A DNA stretch of 38,300 nucleotides from Bacteroidota bacterium (GCA_023386965.1 JAEWIR010000008.1:1-38300); one strand, 5' to 3'. Shown: positions 1 through 8,128, numbered from the stretch's first letter. The notes: a model not told the origin generated them from the letters alone. A program made the numbers and translations.

Positions 1-45
1 CCAAATTTTTTTTTGGGGGGGGGGCGGGCCCCCCCCCCCCCCCGC
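1..45. other. G/C homopolymer stretch at the window edge
   Basis: The first 45 bases are a run of T, then about ten G, a short CGGG and about fifteen C, unlike anything else in the window. It lies outside any gene, beyond the speA terminator. It is most simply read as a sequencing or assembly artefact at a contig end. A genuine G/C tract cannot be excluded from sequence alone. Confidence 0.6.
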
Positions 46-87
46 CGACAAAAAAGATTGCAGCGTAAAGCGGGAGGACAAATGAAA

Positions 88-111
88 AGGAGCAACTAAC
101 GTGTAGCTCCT
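88..111 (-). terminator. Intrinsic terminator of speA
   Basis: AGGAGC at 88-93 pairs with GCTCCT at 106-111. On the minus strand the hairpin is followed by CCTTTTCATTTG, a short U-rich tract. It begins only six bases after the speA stop codon, so it probably ends that transcript. Confidence 0.55.
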
Positions 112-116
112 AATTT

Positions 117-1508
117 TTAATATCCCAAAAGTTTTAAAACCTCCTCTGGTTTCTGCTCCTCCCGGAACACTTCGTAGGTGAAGTTGCCGTCCTCGTCTTT
201 ATTGATCAGAATGTGCTTTGGTTGCGGCATCAGACAGTGGTGAACGCCGCCGTAACCACCAATGGTTTCCTGATAGGCTCCTGTATGGAAAAAACCGATA
301 TACATAGGCTTGGTTTCACTGAAAACGGGCAGGTAAATTGCGTTGGTATGCTGCTCCGAGTTATAATAATCGTCTGAATCACAGGTAAGTCCGCCCAGGA
401 ACACACGCTCATAGGTATCGTCCCAACGGTTCAGCGGCAACATAATGAACTTGCGCGAGATGGCCCAGGTGTCAGGAAGTGTAGTCATGAAACTGGAATC
501 AATCATATTCCATTTCTCCCGGTCGTTCTGTCTTTTCTGCGAAATCACCTTATACAGATGTCCACCACTTTCGCCAACAGTAAACGAGCCGAATTCAGTA
601 TATATATGCGGTTCCTCCACCCCTTCTTCTTCACAGAATTTCTTGATTTGCGAAACGATCTCATTTACCATATACTGGTAATCATAATCGAAGTTGAGTG
701 AGGTTTTGATGGGGAAACCGCCACCGATATTGAGTGAATCCACTTCCGGTGCAATTTTCTTCAGTCTGGCATATACACGCAGACATTTATACAGTTCATT
801 CCAGTAATAGGCGGTATCCTTGATTCCCGTATTAATGAAAAAGTGCAGCATCTTGAGCCTGGCATTGGGATGCTCGGCAATTTTCTGGCTGTAATACGGA
901 ATAATGTCCTTGTATCCGATTCCCAACCGCGAGGTATAGAATTCAAATTTAGGTTCTTCTTCCGATGCGATACGGATACCAATATTAAACGTGGTATCAA
1001 TACTTTCGGTAAGTTTATCCAGTTCGCGGTAATTGTCCAGGATAGGAATGATGTTCTGGAAACCGTTGTTGATCAGATCTGAGATCTTTGCCAGATAATC
1101 ATCGGTCTTAAATCCGTTACAGATTACCTCTACATCCTTGCCGTATTTGCCTTTGTTGTACAGCGAACGGATAATGTCCATGTCGTAGGCTGATGAAGTC
1201 TCAAGTGAAATATCATTCTTCAGCGCTTCCTCTACAACAAACGCAAACTGGCTGGATTTGGTACAGTAACAGTATACATAGCCTTTCTTGTAATCATTTT
1301 TCTCAATAGCTTCCTTAAACCATCCTTTTGCACGCTGGATATTGGTGGAAATCTTAGGCAAATAATTAAATTTCAGCGGAGTACCAAACTCCTCAACAAT
1401 ATCCATTAACGGAATATCGTGAAACTGCAGACTGTTCTCCACCACGTTGAATTCTTCAGTTGGGAAGTACAGGGTCTGGTCAATAAGTTCTGAATATTTA
1501 ATTTTCAT
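117..1508 (-). CDS. speA: Biosynthetic arginine decarboxylase (short flavobacterial form)
   Basis: This cytoplasmic PLP enzyme converts arginine to agmatine, the first step of a polyamine route. The 463-residue protein has the alanine-racemase fold of group IV decarboxylases. The PLP lysine is K84 in YCTKSS, the phosphate-binding glycine loop is NIGGGFP at 260-266, the EFGSF segment lies at 305-309, and Cys376-Asp377 in GGLTCDSDDY matches the substrate-binding Cys/Asp. It is much shorter than the roughly 630-residue E. coli SpeA, as expected for the Bacteroidota form. It is the last gene of a minus-strand run, 76 bases after the thiamine pyrophosphokinase gene. ATG start with no Shine-Dalgarno. 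A carboxynorspermidine or diaminopimelate decarboxylase is a less likely alternative, because those are shorter and their motifs differ. Confidence 0.88.
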   Translation of the reverse strand: MKIKYSELIDQTLYFPTEEFNVVENSLQFHDIPLMDIVEEFGTPLKFNYLPKISTNIQRAKGWFKEAIEKNDYKKGYVYCYCTKSSQFAFVVEEALKNDISLETSSAYDMDIIRSLYNKGKYGKDVEVICNGFKTDDYLAKISDLINNGFQNIIPILDNYRELDKLTESIDTTFNIGIRIASEEEPKFEFYTSRLGIGYKDIIPYYSQKIAEHPNARLKMLHFFINTGIKDTAYYWNELYKCLRVYARLKKIAPEVDSLNIGGGFPIKTSLNFDYDYQYMVNEIVSQIKKFCEEEGVEEPHIYTEFGSFTVGESGGHLYKVISQKRQNDREKWNMIDSSFMTTLPDTWAISRKFIMLPLNRWDDTYERVFLGGLTCDSDDYYNSEQHTNAIYLPVFSETKPMYIGFFHTGAYQETIGGYGGVHHCLMPQPKHILINKDEDGNFTYEVFREEQKPEEVLKLLGY

Positions 1509-1584
1509 TATATGCTGTCGGTTTAAGGAATTAGAAAATGCAAATGTGGTAAAAAAAGTTGATTTTTAAGAACAAACGCCTCAG

Positions 1585-2235
1585 TTATCTGTCAGCGCTG
1601 CCGGCCGGCTTGCCTGTGACCAAGCCCACGAACAGTACCAGCGCACCACTTTCAAATTTTATTTCGACCACATCGTCTACAGCATGGTTTCTGGTGCCGA
1701 TGCGGTCGGTCATCGTCAGCGTTTCGCCGGTCAGAGGCCATTTTAATCCTTTTGTGGTGATTAGACTTGCTGTTGGATAAGGGTAAAGTGAAACCATCCT
1801 GTCTTTTACGCTGTTAAGCACTATATATTTCTCTGCGAAAAAATAAACGGCAAATTCATCATAAAAGGTAATTTTCAGCCGGTCTTTGAAAAGGTAAGCT
1901 ACGTGCAGATTTCCGAGAAAATGATCCATTTCGCCTCCGCTGCCACCGTACACATCAACTTCTTCAATTCCCCTCTGCAAAAGAATCTCCAGCGATTTCT
2001 GAAAATCCGTTTTGTCCTGGTCCGGCGTATGGATGAATTTCTGACTGTAGATCTCTTCGTCCGACCCATTATGACTGTCGAAATCGCCTGAAATACAATC
2101 CAATTTCTCCAATGGAAAGGCCTTTTCTTTCAGATAATGAAAAGCACCATCAGAACAGGCAACGATTTCGTAACCTTTTGTTTCCGGTAATTGCCTGGGT
2201 GGAACACCGTTAATGAACAGAAGTGCGCGTTTCAT
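1585..2235 (-). CDS. thiN: Thiamine pyrophosphokinase
   Basis: This enzyme transfers a pyrophosphate group from ATP to thiamine, giving the cofactor thiamine diphosphate. The 216-residue protein has the family's motifs: CSDGA at 27-31, GDFDS at 50-54 (metal and nucleotide binding), DKTDFQK at 74-80 and GGSGGEMDHFLGN at 97-109. A C-terminal beta domain for thiamine binding follows. The length is normal. Its ATG begins on the base directly after the stop codon of the cobalamin adenosyltransferase gene, so the two are very probably co-transcribed and translationally linked. No TPP riboswitch was seen upstream; thiamine salvage seems likely, as no thiamine biosynthesis genes are nearby. Confidence 0.9.
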   Translation of the reverse strand: MKRALLFINGVPPRQLPETKGYEIVACSDGAFHYLKEKAFPLEKLDCISGDFDSHNGSDEEIYSQKFIHTPDQDKTDFQKSLEILLQRGIEEVDVYGGSGGEMDHFLGNLHVAYLFKDRLKITFYDEFAVYFFAEKYIVLNSVKDRMVSLYPYPTASLITTKGLKWPLTGETLTMTDRIGTRNHAVDDVVEIKFESGALVLFVGLVTGKPAGSADR

Positions 2236-2811
2236 TTATTGCCCGCGGTCGTTGGGATTCCAGTATTCTTCCGGTTCACCCTGAATTTTGGATACATATC
2301 TGGCCAAAACAAAGAGATAATCCGACAGGCGGTTCAGGTATTTGATGAGCTGCGGTCTTACTTCCTCGTGCTCATTGAGGAACACCAAACTGCGCTCCGC
2401 ACGGCGACAAACCGTACGGCAGATATGCAGCGAGGTGGCACCTTTGCCACCACCCGGAAGTATGAAATACTGCAATGGTTCCAGCGAGGCTTCAAATTCA
2501 TCCATCCACTGCTCCAGTTCTTCAATTTCTGTTTCGGAAATCATCAGCGACAGTCGCGACTTACCGTTTGCCAGCATCAGTTTATCAGTTGGCGTGGCCG
2601 ATTCTGAACCTACTGTAAAAAGGTCAAACTGAATTTTTTTAAGCTGATTCAGGATTTGTTCGTCATTTATCTCAGCTTTGGCAAAGCCTATCCATGAGTT
2701 CAGTTCGTCAATTGTTCCATAAGATTCAACCCGCGCCGAAGCCTTGGAAACACGGGTTCCGCCATAAAGTGAAGTTTCGCCTTTATCACCGGTTTTGGTA
2801 TAAATTTTCAT
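2236..2811 (-). CDS. Cob(I)alamin adenosyltransferase, PduO/MMAB type
   Basis: The enzyme adenosylates cob(I)alamin with ATP to make adenosylcobalamin, the cofactor of enzymes such as methylmalonyl-CoA mutase. The 191-residue helical-bundle protein carries the N-terminal ATP motif TKTGDKGETSL (5-15), GTIDELNS (32-39), FILPGG (116-121), CRTVCRRAER (131-140) and YLNRLSDYLFVLAR (158-171). The ATG at 2811 is preferred. An in-frame TTG at 2817 would add only two residues. It abuts thiN downstream and follows a small lipoprotein gene by about 30 bases. No cobalamin riboswitch was recognised upstream. A B12-binding radical SAM protein is encoded elsewhere in the window, but no functional link is shown. 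Confidence 0.88.
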   Translation of the reverse strand: MKIYTKTGDKGETSLYGGTRVSKASARVESYGTIDELNSWIGFAKAEINDEQILNQLKKIQFDLFTVGSESATPTDKLMLANGKSRLSLMISETEIEELEQWMDEFEASLEPLQYFILPGGGKGATSLHICRTVCRRAERSLVFLNEHEEVRPQLIKYLNRLSDYLFVLARYVSKIQGEPEEYWNPNDRGQ

Positions 2812-2842
2812 ATCCAAAGATAAGTTTTAAAATGGAAATAGT

Positions 2843-3427
2843 TTACTTCATCACCTCCACAAAATGCCAGACTGTTTGGTCTTTAGGCTGATAAATTACT
2901 GTACTGGAATTGGGAAACCGGCTGATTTTGTAATACTCAACCGTCTTATCTGTCTTTAATTCATTCAGAAAGGAAACATTAACCAATTCACCGGGGATAA
3001 ATTTTTCAACAAAATAAATTTTTTCAATGATGGAGGCGCCATCAACTTTCTTATACTCTTTGGAAGACCGGCTTTCATCCGCAGTAGTCTGTTCGGTAAG
3101 TGACTGTAAAAGCAATTCCCTCTCCGTGGCCTTGTACTTAAATACATAATAAGGTAACCCATTGGGCGTCACTATTTTCTTACCGGTTACCTGACTAAGT
3201 TTCAGGTCATTTGTTGCTGTAAAAACACTGTCAAAAGCGACATCCTCTGCTTTCACTACCCTACTCACCTGTTCGGTGATGGTTTGGTGAACGGTTTCCA
3301 TAGCTTTTTGCTTAACCTGCTCTTTGGTGTCGGTTACAATAGTTGTTACGCTTTCCTCAACTTTCTGGCAGGAAAAAAGCATCATTGCACCTGCAGCCAA
3401 CACTGCATTCGTTTTAAATATCTTCAT
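2843..3427 (-). CDS. Small lipoprotein of unknown function
   Basis: I do not recognise the family. The 194-residue product starts with a lipoprotein signal peptide: basic MKIFK, a hydrophobic stretch, then lipobox LFSC with the acylated Cys at residue 20. A short charged, helix-like segment (about 21-60) rich in T, V, E and Q follows, then a mixed region suggesting an alpha/beta or beta domain. The ATG at 3427 is chosen because it places the signal peptide at the N-terminus; the frame stays open further upstream but would overlap the ABC exporter gene. It lies 28 bases after that exporter and about 30 before the adenosyltransferase, so it probably belongs to the same transcript. Probably exported and membrane-anchored; the role is unknown. 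Confidence 0.75.
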   Translation of the reverse strand: MKIFKTNAVLAAGAMMLFSCQKVEESVTTIVTDTKEQVKQKAMETVHQTITEQVSRVVKAEDVAFDSVFTATNDLKLSQVTGKKIVTPNGLPYYVFKYKATERELLLQSLTEQTTADESRSSKEYKKVDGASIIEKIYFVEKFIPGELVNVSFLNELKTDKTVEYYKISRFPNSSTVIYQPKDQTVWHFVEVMK

Positions 3428-3455
3428 GTCTGGATTAAACGTAAATATCCGTCTT

Positions 3456-5267
3456 TTATTGGTTATCGCGGTAGGAACTGACCAGTTTATCAAGATTGAG
3501 GCTCCGGGCCGAGGCATCGAAGATCTCCCGGTAGGTTCCGTTCATGTCCACAAGCTGGTCATGAGTACCATTTTCGACAACCTGCCCCTTTTTCATCACA
3601 TAAATCATATCACTGTCCAGTATTTGGGAGAGGGAATGGGAAATAATAATGACCGTCCTGCCCTCCTTAATAGCATCCAGTGAATTCTTGATCTGTTCGG
3701 TAGCAATAGCGTCCAGGCTGGCAGTTGGTTCGTCCAGGAAAATGATGGGCGGATCCTTCAGGAACAGACGGGCGATGGCGATGCGCTGCTGCTGACCCCC
3801 TGACAGCTGCGTTGCATCATGCTGATAGCCCTGGGGCAAATCCATGATCTGGTCATGCAGATAGGCTTTTCTGGCAGCAGTTTCAATTTCTTCAAAAGTA
3901 GCCTCCATATTTCCGTAACGGATGTTATCTTCAATGCTTCCCTGGAAAATGTGGTTCCGCTGCAGCACAAGACCAATATCGCCGCGAAGAAATGAATTTT
4001 CATATTGTTTAAGGTTAATGCCGTCGAGTGTTATTTCACCGGAGTCTGGCAGATAAAACTTACAAAGCAGATTGATCACCGTTGACTTTCCAGCACCACT
4101 TAAACCAACCAGCGCTGTGGTTTTGCCGTTTTCTATCAGCATTGAGACATTGTTCAGTGCTTTGGTGCCGTTGGGATAGCTGAAATCTACATTCTTAAGC
4201 TCAAAAGTCCCGTTGATATTACTGTCAATAAGCGTTCCGTTGGGCTCGGTTTCTTCATCGGCATTCAGTATGTCAAAATAGCCTTCCGCATAAATGAAGG
4301 CATCATTCATGTCGTCATAGATGCGGTGCAGTTGCCGGATGGGCGAAGACACGTTATTGAACAGCATAATGTGCAGCATAATGGCTCCGATGGTCATTTG
4401 CTGATCCAACACCAGATAAACGGTAAGCAATATGATGAGTACTACACCAAACTGTTCAATGAAAGTCTTTAACCCATCATAAATAAAGTTCGTACGCCGG
4501 GTGTAGAGCTGGCTTTCCATAAGCTGCATCTGCAGGTCGTATTGTTTTCTACCTTCAAATTTTTCCCGCACAAAACTTTTGATCACCATAATGGAACCAA
4601 TCAGATTCAGGAGTCCTGAGGTTTTCTGCTCCCGCTGATTCCGCAGCGTACGGCGCACACCCGAAAGACGTTTGGCCTGCAGTGAACTAACATAGAAATA
4701 AATGGGAACCACCACCGTGGAAACCAATCCCACGTATACATTCTGCATGTACATGATGATCAGGGCAATAATGGCGTTTGAAAACAGCGGCAGAATGTCG
4801 ATAAAGAAATTCTGGACCAGCTTTGTCAGGCTTTCAATCCCACGGTCTATGCTGGTCTGCAGTTTTCCGGTTTCGTGATTTTCATCGTTAAAATAAGCAA
4901 TTCTGTAACGGAGTATTTTATCGATCGCGGTTTGAGCCAGTACGGAACTTACATTAATCCTGATTTTTTCGCCATAGAACTTCTGCCCAAACTGAATAAA
5001 GATGTTGGCCAGCTCTTTACCCAGCAATATGGCTGTGATCACGACAAGGACATGAATACCCTCACTCATCGGATCCGGAAGATTCACCAGCTCGGTAACC
5101 TCGTCCACGGTATATTTCAGCACCAGCGGGTTTACCTGAGCCGCCAACGCTCCCAGGAAGGTGAGGAAAAGCGTACCGTAAATCATAAACCGGTAAGGCG
5201 ATATGAACGGTCTCAGCTGTTTATAAATGCTGATCAGGTTGGTGGTGCGGGCAAATGGTTTTGGCAT
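3456..5267 (-). CDS. ABC exporter, fused permease and ATPase (MsbA/multidrug type)
   Basis: A half-transporter of 603 residues that should form a homodimer in the inner membrane. Residues about 20-330 hold a six-helix ABC transmembrane domain, with clear hydrophobic segments near 28-50, 70-85, 155-190 and 265-300. The ATPase follows: Walker A GLSGAGKST at 388-396, Q-loop VLQRN near 434-438, signature LSGGQQQR at 488-495, Walker B IIFLDEP at 508-514 and H-loop His544. The substrate cannot be read from sequence. Its position 66 bases downstream of lptB makes a lipid or envelope substrate conceivable, but that rests on context only. All catalytic residues are intact. ATG start; same-strand neighbours suggest co-transcription with lptB or a weak internal promoter. 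Confidence 0.88.
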   Translation of the reverse strand: MPKPFARTTNLISIYKQLRPFISPYRFMIYGTLFLTFLGALAAQVNPLVLKYTVDEVTELVNLPDPMSEGIHVLVVITAILLGKELANIFIQFGQKFYGEKIRINVSSVLAQTAIDKILRYRIAYFNDENHETGKLQTSIDRGIESLTKLVQNFFIDILPLFSNAIIALIIMYMQNVYVGLVSTVVVPIYFYVSSLQAKRLSGVRRTLRNQREQKTSGLLNLIGSIMVIKSFVREKFEGRKQYDLQMQLMESQLYTRRTNFIYDGLKTFIEQFGVVLIILLTVYLVLDQQMTIGAIMLHIMLFNNVSSPIRQLHRIYDDMNDAFIYAEGYFDILNADEETEPNGTLIDSNINGTFELKNVDFSYPNGTKALNNVSMLIENGKTTALVGLSGAGKSTVINLLCKFYLPDSGEITLDGINLKQYENSFLRGDIGLVLQRNHIFQGSIEDNIRYGNMEATFEEIETAARKAYLHDQIMDLPQGYQHDATQLSGGQQQRIAIARLFLKDPPIIFLDEPTASLDAIATEQIKNSLDAIKEGRTVIIISHSLSQILDSDMIYVMKKGQVVENGTHDQLVDMNGTYREIFDASARSLNLDKLVSSYRDNQ

Positions 5268-5333
5268 AAAAAATTGCTGAGGATTCGGAAAATTCCAAAA
5301 CCTGAAGTAAACAAAAATGTGACCAAAAAAGTT

Positions 5334-6395
5334 TTAGTTTTTGTAGCTGTAGCTTGTCAGATAATGCAGTTCGGGACGGCTGACAGCGTTGGATTCGGCT
5401 TCTGCCATTTCCAGGGTGTAGCGGCTTGTCAGTTCCTTCTTCTGGAACAGGAATGAATTATTCGCATTTTTATCGACCACATTATTGAAAATGTGTTCAA
5501 TTTCTGAATTGGCCAGCGAAGCAAAACTCATATCTTCAAAACCGTACATCAGCCTAAGGTTGTCCACTCCGGAAAAATTCTCATCAACAAAATCCCTGAA
5601 CTGATTTTTGGAGTCAAAATTACCTGCCCAGATATTGTATACATACGATTTAGTGTGTTCCTTGTTCAGGATATCCTGATACACAAAATTCTCACCCAGA
5701 TAAGCCTCCCGAACCAGAGGATCATTTGCCAGATCATGCGGCAGACCTTCCTTCAGGATCTTACCTTCAAACATAATATAGGTTTTGTGGGTAATAGCCA
5801 GGGTTTGCTGTACATTGTGGTCCGTAATCAGGATGCCGATGTTTTTATCCACAAGGCTGCGGACGATCTTCTGGATATCCTCCACAGCAATAGGGTCTAC
5901 CCCCGCAAAAGGTTCATCCAAAAGGATGAAGTTGGGACTTGTAGCCAGACAGCGGGCAATTTCGGTCCGGCGTCTTTCACCACCTGAAAGCAGGTCGCCA
6001 CGGTTTTTGCGTACATGCTGGAGTGAAAACTCCTCAATAAGTTCGTCGCACTTCATCTGTTGTTCCCTTTTGGAGAGTTTGGTAAGCTGGAGCACGCCCA
6101 GGATGTTCTCTTCTACAGAAAGCTTACGGAAAACGGACGCTTCCTGTGCCAAATAACCAATTCCCTTCTGGGCACGGCGGTACATGGCATCTGATGTAAT
6201 TTCCTTATCGTCCAGGTAGATTTTTCCGGAGGTTGGTTTTACCAGACCAACAATCATGTAGAAAGATGTTGTCTTTCCCGCACCGTTGGGTCCCAAAAGC
6301 CCTACAATTTCACCCTGTGAAACCTGTACTGAAACACCTTTTACCACTTTCTTCGGTCCGTACTCCTTAATTAAATTTTCGCCCCTTAAAATCAT
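5334..6395 (-). CDS. lptB: LPS export ATPase LptB with a ~115-residue C-terminal extension
   Basis: LptB powers LPS extraction from the inner membrane as part of LptB2FGC. Residues 1-237 are a standard LptB ATPase: Walker A GPNGAGKT at 35-42, Q84, signature LSGGERRR at 136-143, Walker B FILLDEP at 156-162, His193, and the typical family ending LVREAYLGENF at 227-237. Canonical LptB stops about there (around 240 residues). Here the frame continues to 353 with a non-ABC segment containing WAGNFDSKNQF and a polar tail. The ATG at 6395 is chosen because it begins MILRGENL, the usual LptB start; an upstream in-frame ATG would add an unconserved stretch. A TATATTTG box ends four bases before this ATG. 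The nature of the extension is unknown. Confidence 0.88.
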   Translation of the reverse strand: MILRGENLIKEYGPKKVVKGVSVQVSQGEIVGLLGPNGAGKTTSFYMIVGLVKPTSGKIYLDDKEITSDAMYRRAQKGIGYLAQEASVFRKLSVEENILGVLQLTKLSKREQQMKCDELIEEFSLQHVRKNRGDLLSGGERRRTEIARCLATSPNFILLDEPFAGVDPIAVEDIQKIVRSLVDKNIGILITDHNVQQTLAITHKTYIMFEGKILKEGLPHDLANDPLVREAYLGENFVYQDILNKEHTKSYVYNIWAGNFDSKNQFRDFVDENFSGVDNLRLMYGFEDMSFASLANSEIEHIFNNVVDKNANNSFLFQKKELTSRYTLEMAEAESNAVSRPELHYLTSYSYKN

Positions 6396-6399
6396 GCAG

Positions 6400-6407
6400 C
6401 AAATATA
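6400..6407 (-). promoter_or_regulatory. -7 box TATATTTG upstream of lptB
   Basis: A perfect match to the Bacteroidota -7 consensus TAnnTTTG, ending four bases before the lptB ATG. No TTG lies at the usual -33 distance. If it is used, the transcript would begin at or next to the ATG, making it nearly leaderless. Confidence 0.5.
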
Positions 6408-6474
6408 AATAAAATTGGACCACATGCTCTGTAAGCGCAAATATTTGAAGCATCATGCACTAATCCATAAAAAT

Positions 6475-6506
6475 TTGTCAGTGTTTGGATTTTATTGCTA
6501 ATTTTA
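6475..6506 (+). promoter_or_regulatory. Probable promoter of the TM2 gene
   Basis: TTG at 6475-6477 is followed after 21 bases by TAATTTTA at 6499-6506, one mismatch from TAnnTTTG. The start codon is 12 bases further on. Confidence 0.45.
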
Positions 6507-6518
6507 AAATAAAAAAAC

Positions 6519-6848
6519 ATGGAAACCTACGGTTATAATAATCCTGAACCACACAACAGAAATCCCAATTACCGCTCCGAAAAAAAGCTGGCTGCAGGCA
6601 TCTTCGCCATAATACTTGGCGCACTGGGAATTCATAAATTCTATATGGGCTATACCAGCGAGGGCGTTACTCTCTTACTTTCTACGCTTATCATTTTACC
6701 GCTGCTTACCATTATTACCTGCGGGATTGGCAGTGCCTTCTATCCGGTTGTTTTTATTGTGCCGCTTATTGAAGGGATAATTTATCTGACCATGAGTGAC
6801 GAACAGTTTGACCGTACGTACATTCAGGGACGCAAACCCTGGTTCTAA
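6519..6848 (+). CDS. TM2 domain membrane protein
   Basis: A 109-residue protein with the TM2 signature: KKLAAGIFAIILGALGIHKF, then YMG, forms the first transmembrane helix and the G-x-H-x-FY loop (about 22-43). A second hydrophobic stretch runs from about 52 to 92 and may cross the membrane once or twice. The N-terminal 20 residues are hydrophilic and rich in N and P. TM2 proteins are small inner-membrane proteins whose molecular function is mostly unknown in bacteria. It is a single gene, divergent from lptB and convergent with hemB. Confidence 0.85.
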   Translation: METYGYNNPEPHNRNPNYRSEKKLAAGIFAIILGALGIHKFYMGYTSEGVTLLLSTLIILPLLTIITCGIGSAFYPVVFIVPLIEGIIYLTMSDEQFDRTYIQGRKPWF

Positions 6849-7020
6849 CAAGAAACTTATGCCTGCTCCGATTATTAATGGCTTTTGCTGAATTTAATTT
6901 GAATACGTCAGGAAATAAATGCTCATAGATACTGTCCGCTGCAAAGGTGCAACAGGTACAGCCGGTCGCAAAATAGTCTTTGCACGGTTCAGGTTAATGA
7001 ATTTAGCCCTTATTAACGTC

Positions 7021-7048
7021 AATTGGCCGCCGAATCCGGAGGCCAATT
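7021..7048. other. Inverted repeat between the TM2 gene and hemB
   Basis: AATTGGCC at 7021-7028 pairs with GGCCAATT at 7041-7048, and CCG/CGG extends the stem inside after a G-A mismatch. It sits 22 bases beyond the hemB stop. It may help end the hemB or TM2 transcripts, but neither side has a proper U-tract. Confidence 0.4.
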
Positions 7049-7069
7049 AAGTTTTATGTAACCAGTAAA

Positions 7070-8062
7070 CTATCCGTTCAGCAGGACAGCTGCCTCCTTA
7101 GCGGCATAGGTAAAGATCATATCAGCACCGGCACGCTTTATACAGGTTAAACTTTCGATAACGGCCTTATCATTATCCAGCCAGCCATTCTGGGCCGCGG
7201 CTTTCAGCATGGCATATTCGCCGCTCACATTGTAAACCGCGATGGGCAAATCAATGGTTTCGCGGACTTTGGCAACGATATCCAGATAAGGCATACCCGG
7301 CTTAATCATAATGATATCGGCACCTTCGGCTACATCTTTCAATACTTCATCAATAGCTTCGCGCGAGTTATGAAAGTCCATCTGATAGGTTTTCTTGTCC
7401 TGCGGAATTTCCTGTGCATCCACGGGTGCTGAATCCAAAGCACTGCGGAACGGGCCATAAAAAGAACTGGCATATTTTGCTGAGTAGCTTAAAATGCCTA
7501 CATCAGTAAAACCGCCTTCTTCCAAACCAGTACGTATAGCGGCCACACGGCCATCCATCATATCACTGGGCGCAACAATGTCGGCACCGGCCTTTGCGTG
7601 AGAGACAGCCATTTTGGTAAGTGCTTCGTTGGTAGCGTCATTGTCAACCTTTCCGTTGGTTATAATACCGTCATGACCGTAAACCGAATATGGGTCCAGA
7701 GCTACATCGGGCATCACCACCATCCCGGGAACAGCATCCTTGATGGCTTTGATAGTATCCTGCATAAGTCCGCTGTCATTCCAGGATTCTTTTCCGGTAT
7801 TGTCTTTAAGGTTTTCGGAGACCTTCATATAAAGGTTCACGCCTTTCACTCCCAATGAATACAGCTCGCGGCACTCCTGCACTGTTAGGTCCAAAGTCCT
7901 GCGGAATATGCCGGGCATAGAAGGAATAGCCTCCTGTTTGTTCTGGCCTTCCATTACAAAAACCGGCATTACCAGGTCGTTGGTAGTAAGGACAGTTTCC
8001 TGTACTAAACTGCGTATGGCGGCGCTCACTCTGAGACGTCGGTTCCGGGAATATATCATCAT
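7070..8062 (-). CDS. hemB: Porphobilinogen synthase (delta-aminolevulinate dehydratase)
   Basis: HemB condenses two 5-aminolevulinate molecules to porphobilinogen in heme synthesis. The 330-residue protein has both Schiff-base lysines: K196 in SYSAKYASSFYGPFR and K254 in MIKPGMPYLD. The usual zinc-cysteine segment reads DVALDPYSVYGHDG (119-132), with Ala, Asp and Asp where zinc enzymes have Cys, so this is the zinc-independent (magnesium/potassium) type. The start at 8062 (MMIYSRNRRLR) fits the family N-terminus; the longer frame to 8110 adds an unconserved stretch. The last base of a TAAATTTG box lies 36 bases before the chosen ATG. It is transcribed divergently from the small T9SS-domain gene. 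Confidence 0.93.
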   Translation of the reverse strand: MMIYSRNRRLRVSAAIRSLVQETVLTTNDLVMPVFVMEGQNKQEAIPSMPGIFRRTLDLTVQECRELYSLGVKGVNLYMKVSENLKDNTGKESWNDSGLMQDTIKAIKDAVPGMVVMPDVALDPYSVYGHDGIITNGKVDNDATNEALTKMAVSHAKAGADIVAPSDMMDGRVAAIRTGLEEGGFTDVGILSYSAKYASSFYGPFRSALDSAPVDAQEIPQDKKTYQMDFHNSREAIDEVLKDVAEGADIIMIKPGMPYLDIVAKVRETIDLPIAVYNVSGEYAMLKAAAQNGWLDNDKAVIESLTCIKRAGADMIFTYAAKEAAVLLNG

Positions 8063-8098
8063 AACGTAAATGTAAAAGTGGTATTCTTTTTGAAAGTA

Positions 8099-8106
8099 CA
8101 AATTTA
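8099..8106 (-). promoter_or_regulatory. -7 box TAAATTTG upstream of hemB
   Basis: An exact TAnnTTTG match, about 36 bases before the hemB ATG. The nearest TTG upstream is 14 bases away, shorter than the usual spacing. Confidence 0.45.
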
Positions 8107-8128
8107 CCAATAGTTAATGACAAAACTA

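Noticed and set aside
2236..2811. A cobalamin gene cluster with the radical SAM protein
   Set aside because: The two genes are over 20 kb apart with unrelated neighbours; no further B12 genes were found.
4875..5456. A 193-codon plus-strand open frame across the exporter and lptB ends
   Set aside because: It is antisense to two well supported genes and carries no recognisable motif.
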